Shown: positions 56,661 through 64,000 of the stretch, piece by piece
How positions within the stretch are numbered: position 1 is the stretch's first letter
Layout of the letters: the number at the start of each line of letters is the position of its first letter
Assembly: GCA_014055495.1 (NCBI GenBank)
Contig: WIAG01000009.1
Coordinates: 1-64,000 of the forward strand
Source of the DNA: Nitrospira sp. CR1.2
GTDB taxonomy: Bacteria > Nitrospirota > Nitrospiria > Nitrospirales > Nitrospiraceae
Length of the DNA stretch: 64,000 bases
Reading direction: 5' to 3'
The notes under the pieces: model-generated
Seen by the model: only the letters and a program-made list of their open reading frames with translations
Told to the model about the DNA's origin: nothing
Databases searched by the model: none
Program-made: the position numbers and the translations under genes

Positions 56661-56715
56661 TTCCTCGGTCGATACAGGCAGGACGCTCGTTATCCGGCTC
56701 GCGCCATCTGCGCCA

Positions 56716-58101
56716 TCAGGCGGGCTTTTCGGATAGGCTGATCTTTACGGAGATTTCGAGCGCGAATCGGCCTCGACCGCGCGGCACGAGCCGCACGTCG
56801 GGACACTTTTGTTCCAACCGCTTCCGTAACAGAATCAATCTGGTTTCAAAGTTGTCTTTCCATTCGGGTAGGCCCAACCAACTATCCATCCTCAGCTCGC
56901 GATTCGTAAACTCCACGCGCTGTTCTTCCTGATGTTGTTTAAGAACCCGCCACAGGATGCGTCCCGGGACGTTCTTGATCAGGTATTCGCCGTCGACGAA
57001 GATGCAATCATCTGCGTGATAGAAGCAGAACGAGCGTTGCGAGATCGCTGAGCGAACAGGGAGTGGTGCCGCGACGGGGGTGTCCACCGTAACGGTATCG
57101 TCCCCCTCATGCGCCGACTGCTCGATTCCGGCGGCCAGATGACCGGCCACGATAGCCATGAGTGCTTCTTCGCGAATCAGCAATGTGAGTGGTTCTAACG
57201 TCTCCGCGACCAGCACACCGAGGCAGCGGTTCCGGATGAGCAGCGGGACCGCAATTTGTGTTGACGCGTTCGACAGACCGGGCAGGGGAATCTCGCGGCA
57301 GACGGCATCGGGCCCCGACACCGCTTCGGCGCGATCATGTACCGCACGGGCATAACGGAGCGTGTGGTCCAGGCCGGAAAGCCGCAGCGGCAGTTTCGCG
57401 GTCGCGACCGTCCCGATGAGGCCCTCGCCGAAGCCCACCTCGGAGCCGATCCCATTCTCCGGGTACCCGCGGCTTGCAATCGTCTGCAAGGTGCCACGTC
57501 GTTCATCCACCAGCAGGAGCATGGTCTGGTGAAGGCCGAAGAACTCGTCCAGACAGTGGAGCGCGTTCTCTAACAGCTCGCCGAGACATGCCGACCGGTT
57601 CAGTCGTTCGCCGATGACCCGTAACGCATGTAGGTCCGGCTGGATGAACAGAGACGGAGGTCGTTCGTCCTGCGGCGGGGTGGGGAGTGAGGTGAAGCCC
57701 TCCACTCGCTCGATTCGGCGCACCGCATAGATATCGGCGGCCCGTAGACGAAACACGTCGGACATGCCGGCATGGGAGGCAATGGCCTGCAGTTGCAGTG
57801 ACATGGCGTGGAACAAGGGACCCGAGGATTCCGACCGCTCATACTTGAGATATAGCCGATAGGCCTGCATGGCACGAGGGTCCAGGACCATCACGCAGGC
57901 GAACGGATGCTCGGCAATGTTGCTGCGTGTCTTGTTGAAGAACTGAAACGAGATCGCCACATGGTCGGGATCGACGTAATGGACCTGACTCACATAGCTG
58001 ATGTTGGGGGGGCCGTCTTTCGCGCAGGTCGCGATGGTGGCCGGGATGATACCCTCGAAACAGGGCCAGAGGTCTTTGAGCGTCAGCGTGGCGCGGTCCA
58101 T
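56716..58101 (-). CDS. Flavin-fold (PNPOx-like) plus GAF regulator-like protein
   Basis: The 461-residue protein has an N-terminal pyridoxamine-phosphate-oxidase-like split barrel (about 10-130, GIIPATIATCAKDGPPNISY), a GAF domain (about 165-330, LDEFFGLHQTMLLLVDERRG, then GFGEGLIGTVA) and a C-terminal domain of about 100 residues with Arg-rich helices (VEFTNRELRMDSWLGLPEW, RLILLRKRLEQ) that looks like a winged-helix or OmpR-type output. It suggests a cytosolic sensor with flavin or small-molecule input and DNA output. I do not recognise the whole architecture. It is separated by three bases from another PNPOx-fold gene upstream, so both are in one operon. Confidence 0.68.
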   Translation of the reverse strand: MDRATLTLKDLWPCFEGIIPATIATCAKDGPPNISYVSQVHYVDPDHVAISFQFFNKTRSNIAEHPFACVMVLDPRAMQAYRLYLKYERSESSGPLFHAMSLQLQAIASHAGMSDVFRLRAADIYAVRRIERVEGFTSLPTPPQDERPPSLFIQPDLHALRVIGERLNRSACLGELLENALHCLDEFFGLHQTMLLLVDERRGTLQTIASRGYPENGIGSEVGFGEGLIGTVATAKLPLRLSGLDHTLRYARAVHDRAEAVSGPDAVCREIPLPGLSNASTQIAVPLLIRNRCLGVLVAETLEPLTLLIREEALMAIVAGHLAAGIEQSAHEGDDTVTVDTPVAAPLPVRSAISQRSFCFYHADDCIFVDGEYLIKNVPGRILWRVLKQHQEEQRVEFTNRELRMDSWLGLPEWKDNFETRLILLRKRLEQKCPDVRLVPRGRGRFALEISVKISLSEKPA

Positions 58102-58104
58102 GTC

Positions 58105-58560
58105 TCAAACCCTTTCGCCGGCACCGGGGCCGGGTGTTTGGGCAAAGACGCCGGTGACCTGCATCTCGACTGCGACGGCGGGCTGCATGATGATGGCATC
58201 GGCCTGCTCGGCTGGAACGCCGACCGCGATGAGTTCCCCGAGAAACGCCCGACGCCACTGTCCTTGCCGGTCATAGTCCTCCGGGGTTGCCGGACGAATA
58301 TGCGTGACGGTGCCCTTCAGCTGGCAGGTGACGTGGTCGGTAGGCCGTGAGCAGGTGATCGCGATGAGCCCGTTGTCGCGGAGGTTGGCCAGGGTCTGTG
58401 CCGAAGCGGATTCCGTGAGCAACAGGGTTACCGCCTGACGATCGTTCTCCACCCAGATACCCCAGCCCCTGGTGCATTCCGGCATGAGATCCGCATCACG
58501 CGTCCCGACATTCACGGAGACACCGGTGTGGAGCAATTCGACGATGGCAGGGGGGATCAT
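58105..58560 (-). CDS. Pyridoxamine 5'-phosphate oxidase-fold protein
   Basis: The 151-residue protein has the split-barrel flavin-binding fold typical of small PNPOx-like proteins (VSVNVGTRDADLMPECTRGW, then LIAITCSRPTDHVTCQLKG). True PNPOx active residues are not evident, so this is a flavin- or F420-binding relative with unknown substrate. It ends three bases before the start of the larger PNPOx-GAF gene, and both are on the minus strand. Its RNA likely starts in the 147 bases before the divergent cupredoxin gene. Confidence 0.75.
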   Translation of the reverse strand: MIPPAIVELLHTGVSVNVGTRDADLMPECTRGWGIWVENDRQAVTLLLTESASAQTLANLRDNGLIAITCSRPTDHVTCQLKGTVTHIRPATPEDYDRQGQWRRAFLGELIAVGVPAEQADAIIMQPAVAVEMQVTGVFAQTPGPGAGERV

Positions 58561-58707
58561 CGCGGGTCTAGGGGTGTCGTGTTAGGAAAAATTTAGGGAC
58601 ACCATAGCATATTCTTAGGGAGGAAGTCGGCGCCTCCCGTGGTACCTTTCCTCGCAACAGGGACAGTGCCGTGAGCGGTGCACGACCAAGGAGCAAGGAG
58701 GATGATC

Positions 58708-59541
58708 ATGAAGGGTGGAATAGTCGTTTCGCTGTATGTAATGGCGCTGGCCGCTACGAGTCTCGCCGGACAGGCCCAGGCGCAGGCCGCGCAGCAGAGG
58801 CAGTTCACCATGACTGCGACCGACTTTAGCTTCGTTGGGCCGGAGCAGGTGCCGTCCGGGATGACCGCCGTCGAAGTGCTGAATCAGGGCGCTGAAGTCC
58901 ACCATGCGCAACTGGTCCGATTGGCACCTGGCAAGACCCCGGCCGACTTTGCCGCAGCGATGAAGGTGGATCCTGGGCATCCACCCAACTGGGTGTCCTT
59001 CGTCGGGGGACCGAACGCCGTGGTCCCCGGTGATCGCGCAACTGCGGTGATGGACCTTCAACCGGGGCAGCACTTGGTGCTCTGCCTGATTCCCAACAAG
59101 ACCGGAGTCGCACACGTGGCGTTGGGCATGGTCAAACCCTTCATGGTGACGGAGGCGGTCGGGACACGCATGACCGAAGCGAAGCCCGACGTGGTGATCA
59201 CCGCCCGGGATTTTCAGTTCGTGTTGTCCAAGCCCATCACCGCAGGGTCGCACACCATTCAACTGGTAAACGAAGGCACGCAAGCCCACGAGGTTGTGTT
59301 GGTGAAACTGCCACCGGACGCGAAAGCCAAGGACTTCATCGCGGCGTTCGAACCGGGGGCTGGTGCACCTCCGCGGGGACGGCCGCAGGGGGGCATTGTC
59401 GGAATTGAACGAGGCGCCCAAGGCCTCTTCACGGCTCAGTTCGATCCAGGCCGGTATGCCTTGATCTGTTTCTTCCCTGATTCGAAGACCGGCGCGCCAC
59501 ATTTTGCGCAAGGCATGACGTGGGAGTTCGATGTCCGGTGA
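58708..59541 (+). CDS. Exported double-cupredoxin protein
   Basis: The 277-residue protein has a signal peptide (ending near QAQA) and two cupredoxin-like domains. Domain 1 has His in EVHHAQLV and the Cys/His/Met set in LVLCLIPNKTGVAHVALGM. Domain 2 has His in QAHEVVLV and Cys/His/Met in ALICFFPDSKTGAPHFAQGM. The complete His-Cys-His-Met set in both suggests two type 1 copper sites and a role in electron transfer or copper handling in the periplasm. ATG 58708 has an AAGGAGG site 6 bases before it; the frame continues to 58678 upstream. It lies 54 bases before the sigma-54 activator. Confidence 0.8.
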   Translation: MKGGIVVSLYVMALAATSLAGQAQAQAAQQRQFTMTATDFSFVGPEQVPSGMTAVEVLNQGAEVHHAQLVRLAPGKTPADFAAAMKVDPGHPPNWVSFVGGPNAVVPGDRATAVMDLQPGQHLVLCLIPNKTGVAHVALGMVKPFMVTEAVGTRMTEAKPDVVITARDFQFVLSKPITAGSHTIQLVNEGTQAHEVVLVKLPPDAKAKDFIAAFEPGAGAPPRGRPQGGIVGIERGAQGLFTAQFDPGRYALICFFPDSKTGAPHFAQGMTWEFDVR

Positions 59542-59595
59542 CGGTCCCCCGGGTGAACGGGTGGTCCACGCCGAGACAGTTGCATAGGAGCCCTG

Positions 59596-61686
59596 ATGCC
59601 GCCGTATACTATGCCTATGCATGAGACGATGTCAGGCAGTCTTGAGCCGGCGGTCACCGATCACGGAGCCGCCTTGCTGCAGGTGGCGGAAGAGATCGCC
59701 GCGCACCACGATTTGCCGTCGCTGTTCCAGGGCCTGGCGCAATGTCTACCGGTGGTGGCACCGTTCGATTTCGTCGGGCTGGTGCTGCACGATGCCGCGA
59801 AGCACGTGATGAAGGTTCATGTGCTGGAAACGGCAGAAGCGCGAAGGGTGACGCGGCGCCTTGACGGCCTCGAGATCCCGATGAAGGACTCGGCCAGCGC
59901 ATGGGTGTATGAACAGCAACAGCCGATCCTGATTCCATCGCTCGCGGAAGAGACGCGATTTCACGTCGGGATGGATGCCTTGCGCGGAATCGGCGTTCAA
60001 TCCGTCTGCTTCTTTCCGCTGACGACCGCCATGCGCCGGTTGGGCGCCATCGGGTTCGGCAGCGTGAAGCCCTTCGCCTTCGACGAAGGCAGCGTGACGT
60101 TCCTGCATCAGGTAGCCAAGCTGGTGGCGGTGGCGGTGGACAATGTGCTGCATCACCAGGATCTGGCCCGCGATCGAGACCGGCTGCGTCTGTTGCTTGA
60201 GGTAAACAATGCGGTGGTCTCGCACTTGGATCTGGAGCAATTGTTCCCCGCCGTCAGTGCGTGCTTACGCCGGGTCATTCAGCATGACGGATCGAGCCTC
60301 CTGTTGTGCGATGAAGCAACCGGCCGATGGCGTATCCATGTGTTGGATTTCGACCGCAATGAGAGTTTCATTGAAGAGGGGCGCATCGAGGAAAGCACAC
60401 AGTCGCCGTCCTGCCTCGCGATTACGACGGGTAACGCGGCCCTGTTCGGAGAGCAAGAACTGTTGGCCATGGCAGGTACGTCGCCCTGTGCGCAGGATCT
60501 GCTCGATCGCGGCGTCAAGTCGTTCTGCTCCATACCGCTCCTTTCACGTCACCACGCTTTGGGCGCGTTGAATGTCGGTCGGCGGAGGGACGCCGGGTTC
60601 GATCCGGACGATGTGCAACTACTCGGGCAGGTCGCGCAACAAATCGCGATCGCCGTGGAGAACGCTTTGGCATTCCGTGAGATCGCGGCACTGAAGGACA
60701 CGCTGGCCAAGGAAAAGGTCTATCTCGAAGAGGAGATTCAAACGGCCTACAACTTCGAGGAAATCGTCGGGGAGAGCCGCGCACTCAAACACGTACTCAA
60801 GCAGGTGCAGACGGTCGCGGCGACCGATTCCACCGTGTTGATTCTGGGGGAGACGGGGAGTGGAAAGGAATTGATTGCGCGCGCCCTCCACAATCTGAGC
60901 GATCGCCGTGAACGGACCTTCGTGAAACTCAATTGCGCCGCGATTCCCACCGGTCTGTTGGAAAGCGAACTCTTCGGGCACGAAAAGGGCGCCTTTACCG
61001 GAGCCATCGCCACGAAGATCGGACGATTCGAGTTGGCCGATCGCGGCACCATTTTCCTCGATGAAGTGGGCGAGATCCCGCTGGAATTGCAGGTCAAACT
61101 CTTGCGCGTGCTCCAGGAACAGGAATTCGAGCGGCTGGGGAGTACGAGGACGATGCGCGTCAATGTCCGGGTGGTCGCCGCGACGAATCGCGACCTGAGT
61201 CACATGGTGGATGCGCAACAATTCCGCAGCGACCTCTACTACCGATTGAAGGTGTTCCCCGTGACCGTGCCGCCGCTTCGCGAACGAGTCGAGGATATTC
61301 CGGTGCTGGTCCGGCACTTCGTCCAGAAGTTCGCCGCGCGCATGAAAAAGCGTATTGAATCCGTCCCGACAGACGCCATGCGGGCGCTGCAGGCCTATGG
61401 GTGGCCCGGCAACGTGCGGGAACTGGAAAACTTCGTCGAGCGGGCGGTCATCCTGTCATCCGGGTCGGAGCTCTTCGTGCCGGCGGCGGAGTTGAAACGC
61501 CCGGCGTTACCGCCCAGCGGATCGGCCGCGACGCTGGAGGAGGCGGAACGCGACCATATCCTCAAAGCTCTTCGTGAGACGAACTGGGTCATCGGGGGAT
61601 CGTCCGGCGCTGCCGCTCGTTTAGGGATGAAACGCACCACGCTCCAGTCCAAGATGCAGAAACTCGGCATTGCCCGGCCCGTGTAA
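59596..61686 (+). CDS. Sigma-54-dependent activator with two GAF domains
   Basis: The 696-residue protein is an FhlA-type bacterial enhancer-binding protein. Two GAF domains occupy about 25-185 and 205-365. The AAA+ domain (about 390-620) has Walker [15 protein letters not shown] (the sigma-54 contact loop) and Walker [13 protein letters not shown] Fis-type helix-turn-helix lies at the C-terminus ([22 protein letters not shown]). Such proteins switch on sigma-54 promoters in response to small molecules sensed by GAF; FhlA senses formate and NorR nitric oxide. The ligand here is unknown. The cupredoxin upstream and ndh downstream are candidate targets, but I see no convincing -24/-12 promoter before them. 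First codon is approximate. Confidence 0.9.
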   Translation: MPPYTMPMHETMSGSLEPAVTDHGAALLQVAEEIAAHHDLPSLFQGLAQCLPVVAPFDFVGLVLHDAAKHVMKVHVLETAEARRVTRRLDGLEIPMKDSASAWVYEQQQPILIPSLAEETRFHVGMDALRGIGVQSVCFFPLTTAMRRLGAIGFGSVKPFAFDEGSVTFLHQVAKLVAVAVDNVLHHQDLARDRDRLRLLLEVNNAVVSHLDLEQLFPAVSACLRRVIQHDGSSLLLCDEATGRWRIHVLDFDRNESFIEEGRIEESTQSPSCLAITTGNAALFGEQELLAMAGTSPCAQDLLDRGVKSFCSIPLLSRHHALGALNVGRRRDAGFDPDDVQLLGQVAQQIAIAVENALAFREIAALKDTLAKEKVYLEEEIQTAYNFEEIVGESRALKHVLKQVQTVAATDSTVLILGETGSGKELIARALHNLSDRRERTFVKLNCAAIPTGLLESELFGHEKGAFTGAIATKIGRFELADRGTIFLDEVGEIPLELQVKLLRVLQEQEFERLGSTRTMRVNVRVVAATNRDLSHMVDAQQFRSDLYYRLKVFPVTVPPLRERVEDIPVLVRHFVQKFAARMKKRIESVPTDAMRALQAYGWPGNVRELENFVERAVILSSGSELFVPAAELKRPALPPSGSAATLEEAERDHILKALRETNWVIGGSSGAAARLGMKRTTLQSKMQKLGIARPV

Positions 61687-61762
61687 TTCCCGATCGCCTG
61701 GCCACGACAGCTGGGAACTTCCCCAGGATGATTCGACACAGGGTCCACGGTAAAGTCCGAAC

Positions 61763-63016
61763 ATGGGCCCGAAGCGAAGACGTGTGGTCATTCTCGGCAG
61801 CGGATTCGGCGGATTAGCCGCAGCGGAAGCTCTGCGAGGAGCGGACCTCGACATCACGCTCATCGACCGCACCAACCATCATCTCTTTCAGCCGTTGCTG
61901 TACCAAGTGGCAACGGCGGCCCTCTCTCCTGGTGATATTGCCTGGCCCCTGCGAACCATTTTCCGGTCTCAGTCGAACGTACGTGTGGTGATGGGGGAGG
62001 TCAGGGCGATCGATCGCGCGGGGAGGCGGGTCCAGGTTACGGATCACCCGCCTATTCCATACGATGTCTTGATCGTGGCGGTCGGCTCCCGGCACGCGTA
62101 TTTCAACCGTCCCGACTGGGAGGGGTACGCGCCCGGGCTCAAGACGCTCGCCGATGCGGTCGCGTTGCGCGCGCGCATGGTATTGGCCTTCGAACAGGCG
62201 GAACGCCGGGCCGCCACGTCCAGCGGTGCGACTCCGTTGACCTTCGTGATTGTGGGCGGGGGACCGACGGGCGTGGAACTCGCCGGGGCCATGGCGGAGA
62301 TCGGCCGAAACGCCATGCTGCCGGACTTTCCCTTTCTGCAACGACAAGCGGTCAGAATTCTGCTTGTCGAGGCGGGATCCAGGGTCCTTTCGGGCTTTCC
62401 TCCAGATTTGTCTGCGCACGCACAGTCTGCGCTGGAGTCGATGGGGGTCACGGTGCTCCTGAATCAGCGGGTACGCGAGGTGGGCCCGAAGGGCGTGACG
62501 CTTGACGGGCAATTCATCGAGACCGGCAATGTCATCTGGGCGGCCGGTAATCGTGCCTCCCCGCTGCTGTCTTCGCTCCAAGTGCCCTTGGACAAGGACG
62601 GTCGAGTTTTCGTGCGTCCCGATCTGACGGTTCCGGATGACGACTGGCTGTTCGTGATCGGCGATGCCGCCGCGGTGCAAGACGGGCAAGGCCATTTCCT
62701 GCCGGGGCTGGCGCCGGTTGCCATGCAGGAGGGGCGGTATGTGGCAGCGGTGCTTGCAGCGCCGACGGCAACAGGCAAGCGGGCGGCCTTTCGTTATGTC
62801 GATCGTGGGACCTTGGCCACCATCGGCCGCGCCAAGGCTGTGGCGCAATTCGGGTCGGTGCATGTGTCCGGGTTCTGGGCCTGGATGCTCTGGTGCACCG
62901 TCCACATATTCTTTTTGATCGGATTCCGCAATCGTTTTCGCGTTGTCTCCGAGTGGATCTGGTATTACTTGACATTCAAACCAGGCGCGCGCCTGCTCGA
63001 TCAGTCCCATAACTAG
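61763..63016 (+). CDS. ndh: Type II NADH dehydrogenase (NDH-2)
   Basis: The 417-residue FAD enzyme has two Rossmann folds: FAD motif RVVILGSGFGGLAAAEAL at 5-22 and NAD motif VIVGGGPTGVELAGAMAE at about 160. It oxidises NADH and reduces quinone at the inner membrane without pumping protons. The C-terminus carries a hydrophobic and amphipathic stretch (WAWMLWCTVHIFFLIGF) that anchors it. A weak ribosome binding site precedes the ATG. It may be under control of the activator just upstream, but that is not shown. Similar flavoproteins of the NDH-2/SQR group exist; the C-terminal anchor supports NDH-2. Confidence 0.86.
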   Translation: MGPKRRRVVILGSGFGGLAAAEALRGADLDITLIDRTNHHLFQPLLYQVATAALSPGDIAWPLRTIFRSQSNVRVVMGEVRAIDRAGRRVQVTDHPPIPYDVLIVAVGSRHAYFNRPDWEGYAPGLKTLADAVALRARMVLAFEQAERRAATSSGATPLTFVIVGGGPTGVELAGAMAEIGRNAMLPDFPFLQRQAVRILLVEAGSRVLSGFPPDLSAHAQSALESMGVTVLLNQRVREVGPKGVTLDGQFIETGNVIWAAGNRASPLLSSLQVPLDKDGRVFVRPDLTVPDDDWLFVIGDAAAVQDGQGHFLPGLAPVAMQEGRYVAAVLAAPTATGKRAAFRYVDRGTLATIGRAKAVAQFGSVHVSGFWAWMLWCTVHIFFLIGFRNRFRVVSEWIWYYLTFKPGARLLDQSHN

Positions 63017-63257
63017 TGTCCTCCTGTCCTGAACGCATTGGTTTCCGACAGAGCGACGATATTTCGGCAGATGCCGAAGGATAGGCAGTCATCACTCGGC
63101 ACCGACGCTCAGACTTCCTCGTCTTGCCCCTGCCTTTGCTTGCTCATCTCTTCAGCCATCAGCGAATCCTCTGCCTGTGAGGTGGCCGCATCCGGTGGAA
63201 CGGACCATGCTTCCCACCGGGTGCGGGGTGATGAAAGAGGAGTGAAGGGAGAGACGG
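63017..63257. other. Short gap, nothing identified
   Basis: These 241 bases between ndh and the DedA-type gene carry only overlapping short frames on both strands. A GAAGGGAGA-type site precedes the ATG at 63258. No hairpin with a T-run was seen. Confidence 0.4.
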
Positions 63258-64000
63258 ATGGAATCGGTGCGTGAGTTACTGGAGCAGCAGGGTGCGTGGG
63301 TGTTGTTCGGTGGGGTGTTGGCCGAGCAGCTCGGGGTACCGTTCCCGGCGTTACCACTGCTGGTGGCGGCCGGTGTATTGGTGGGGACCGGTCACCTCTC
63401 CTGGCCGGGGGCGCTGGTTGCCGCCCTCTTGGCCACGCTCCTGGCAGATGTCATCTGGTTTCTCGCCGGGCGCTGGCGAGGGCGTCCGGTGCTCACGCTC
63501 CTCTGCCGGATCGCATTGGAGCCGGACGCCTGCGTGCGGCGGACTGAAGACGTATTCCGCAGGCATGGTGTGCAGTCCTTGTTGGTGGCGAAGTTCATTC
63601 CGGGATTGAGCACCATCGCACCACCGTTGGCCGGGATCATAGGCCTGAGCCTGCCGCTGTTCCTGCTCTACGATGCGCTGGGCGCGGCGGTGTGGGCCGG
63701 GTCGGGACTGGGGTTCGGTCTCATCTTCAGCGGGCAGGTGGAGCAAGCCCTGGCCTATTGGGAGCAGGCAGTCCCTGCGCTCTTGCTCGCCACCATGACC
63801 CTATTGCCTGCTTATATCGGGTGGAAGGCTTGGCATGTCCGGCGGCAACTTCAGGCGATCCCGAGGATGACGGTGGCGGAACTGCTGGACAAACTGGCGG
63901 CCCCCGAGCCGCCGCTACTGATCGATGTCCGACCCCGACCGACCGTCGAGGCAGAGCCTGGGATTCCCGAGGCTCTGCACCTGTCGCTGGAAGAGTTGGC
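63258..64000 (+). CDS. DedA-type membrane protein with C-terminal rhodanese domain (partial)
   Basis: The frame is open from ATG 63258 to the window edge (about 247 codons, no stop). The N-terminal 185 residues are a DedA/VTT (SNARE-associated) membrane protein: VLFGGVLAEQLGVPFPALPLL, then FRRHGVQSLLVAKFIPGLST, and several membrane helices. After a basic linker (GWKAWHVRRQLQ) comes a rhodanese-like start, MTVAELLDKLAAPEPPLLID followed by VRPRP, which is cut at 64000. The fusion recalls DedA-rhodanese proteins in which a sulfur-transfer domain is joined to a membrane transporter-like domain. Whether the rhodanese Cys is present cannot be seen. Confidence 0.85.
   Translation, partial: MESVRELLEQQGAWVLFGGVLAEQLGVPFPALPLLVAAGVLVGTGHLSWPGALVAALLATLLADVIWFLAGRWRGRPVLTLLCRIALEPDACVRRTEDVFRRHGVQSLLVAKFIPGLSTIAPPLAGIIGLSLPLFLLYDALGAAVWAGSGLGFGLIFSGQVEQALAYWEQAVPALLLATMTLLPAYIGWKAWHVRRQLQAIPRMTVAELLDKLAAPEPPLLIDVRPRPTVEAEPGIPEALHLSLEEL

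Noticed and set aside
1..64000. CRISPR arrays, rRNA genes and complete tRNA genes
   Set aside because: I looked for regularly spaced repeats and for tRNA and rRNA signatures. I saw only the tRNA 3' remnant at 243-273, and the YD repeats at 23460-26560 are protein-coding.

Overview
The window is a GC-rich bacterial chromosome segment with a Gram-negative gene set: MdtABC-type RND pump, lipoproteins, an outer-membrane barrel and DsbA-like proteins. The mix of a bd-type quinol oxidase, type II NADH dehydrogenase, acetate kinase with phosphoketolase, a GAF-type sigma-54 activator, cupredoxins and many short dispersed repeats fits Nitrospirota, most likely Nitrospira. This is an inference; there is no rRNA or other taxonomic marker here.

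Layout. 1-876 has no gene, only a tRNA 3'-end remnant. 877-10530 is a mixed housekeeping and stress block: hemerythrin, a basic DUF6496-like protein, cydA and a frameshifted cydB, an SGNH hydrolase, a TRL-type lipoprotein, Ada, two small secreted proteins, a MOSC protein and a divergent LysR regulator with a clear palindromic operator. 10711-18157 is an mdtABC-type operon with overlapping start and stop codons.

18241-31935 is an accessory island. It holds a frameshifted IS1595-type element with terminal repeats, a dispersed MITE-like repeat, a 2476-residue exported Rhs protein with a Cys-rich C-terminal tip, and a translationally coupled six-helix membrane protein (candidate immunity partner). 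Broken rhs pieces follow, interrupted by a RAYT transposase bounded by perfect 24-bp inverted repeats, by a PIN toxin-antitoxin pair, and by a decayed second RAYT. The island ends against a 222-bp copy of the last part of mdtC, so a partial direct repeat of that permease gene flanks it.

32075-48539 contains a DsbA-like protein, ackA-phosphoketolase-HAD-aldo/keto reductase (acetyl-phosphate metabolism), a lytic transglycosylase, an exported LPP20/FlgT-like protein, a VapBC pair, a second and intact copy of the MITE, a barrel protein, a GNAT acetyltransferase and a large protein joining a GT-C-like membrane region to an alpha/alpha-toroid domain. 48568-51112 is a PaeR7I/XhoI-type restriction-modification pair; the endonuclease has no ordinary start codon and seems to begin at an ATT overlapping the methylase stop. 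51235-64000 holds an O-methyltransferase-like gene, DUF5069, DUF1328, lemA with a DUF2207 gene, a frameshifted DUF4188 gene, two flavin-binding-fold genes (one fused to GAF), a double cupredoxin, a GAF-GAF-AAA-Fis activator, ndh, and a DedA-rhodanese fusion cut by the window edge.

Several otherwise well conserved genes (cydB, DUF4188, IS1595 transposase) each carry one frameshift. Some may be real decay and some may be sequence errors; read mapping would decide.
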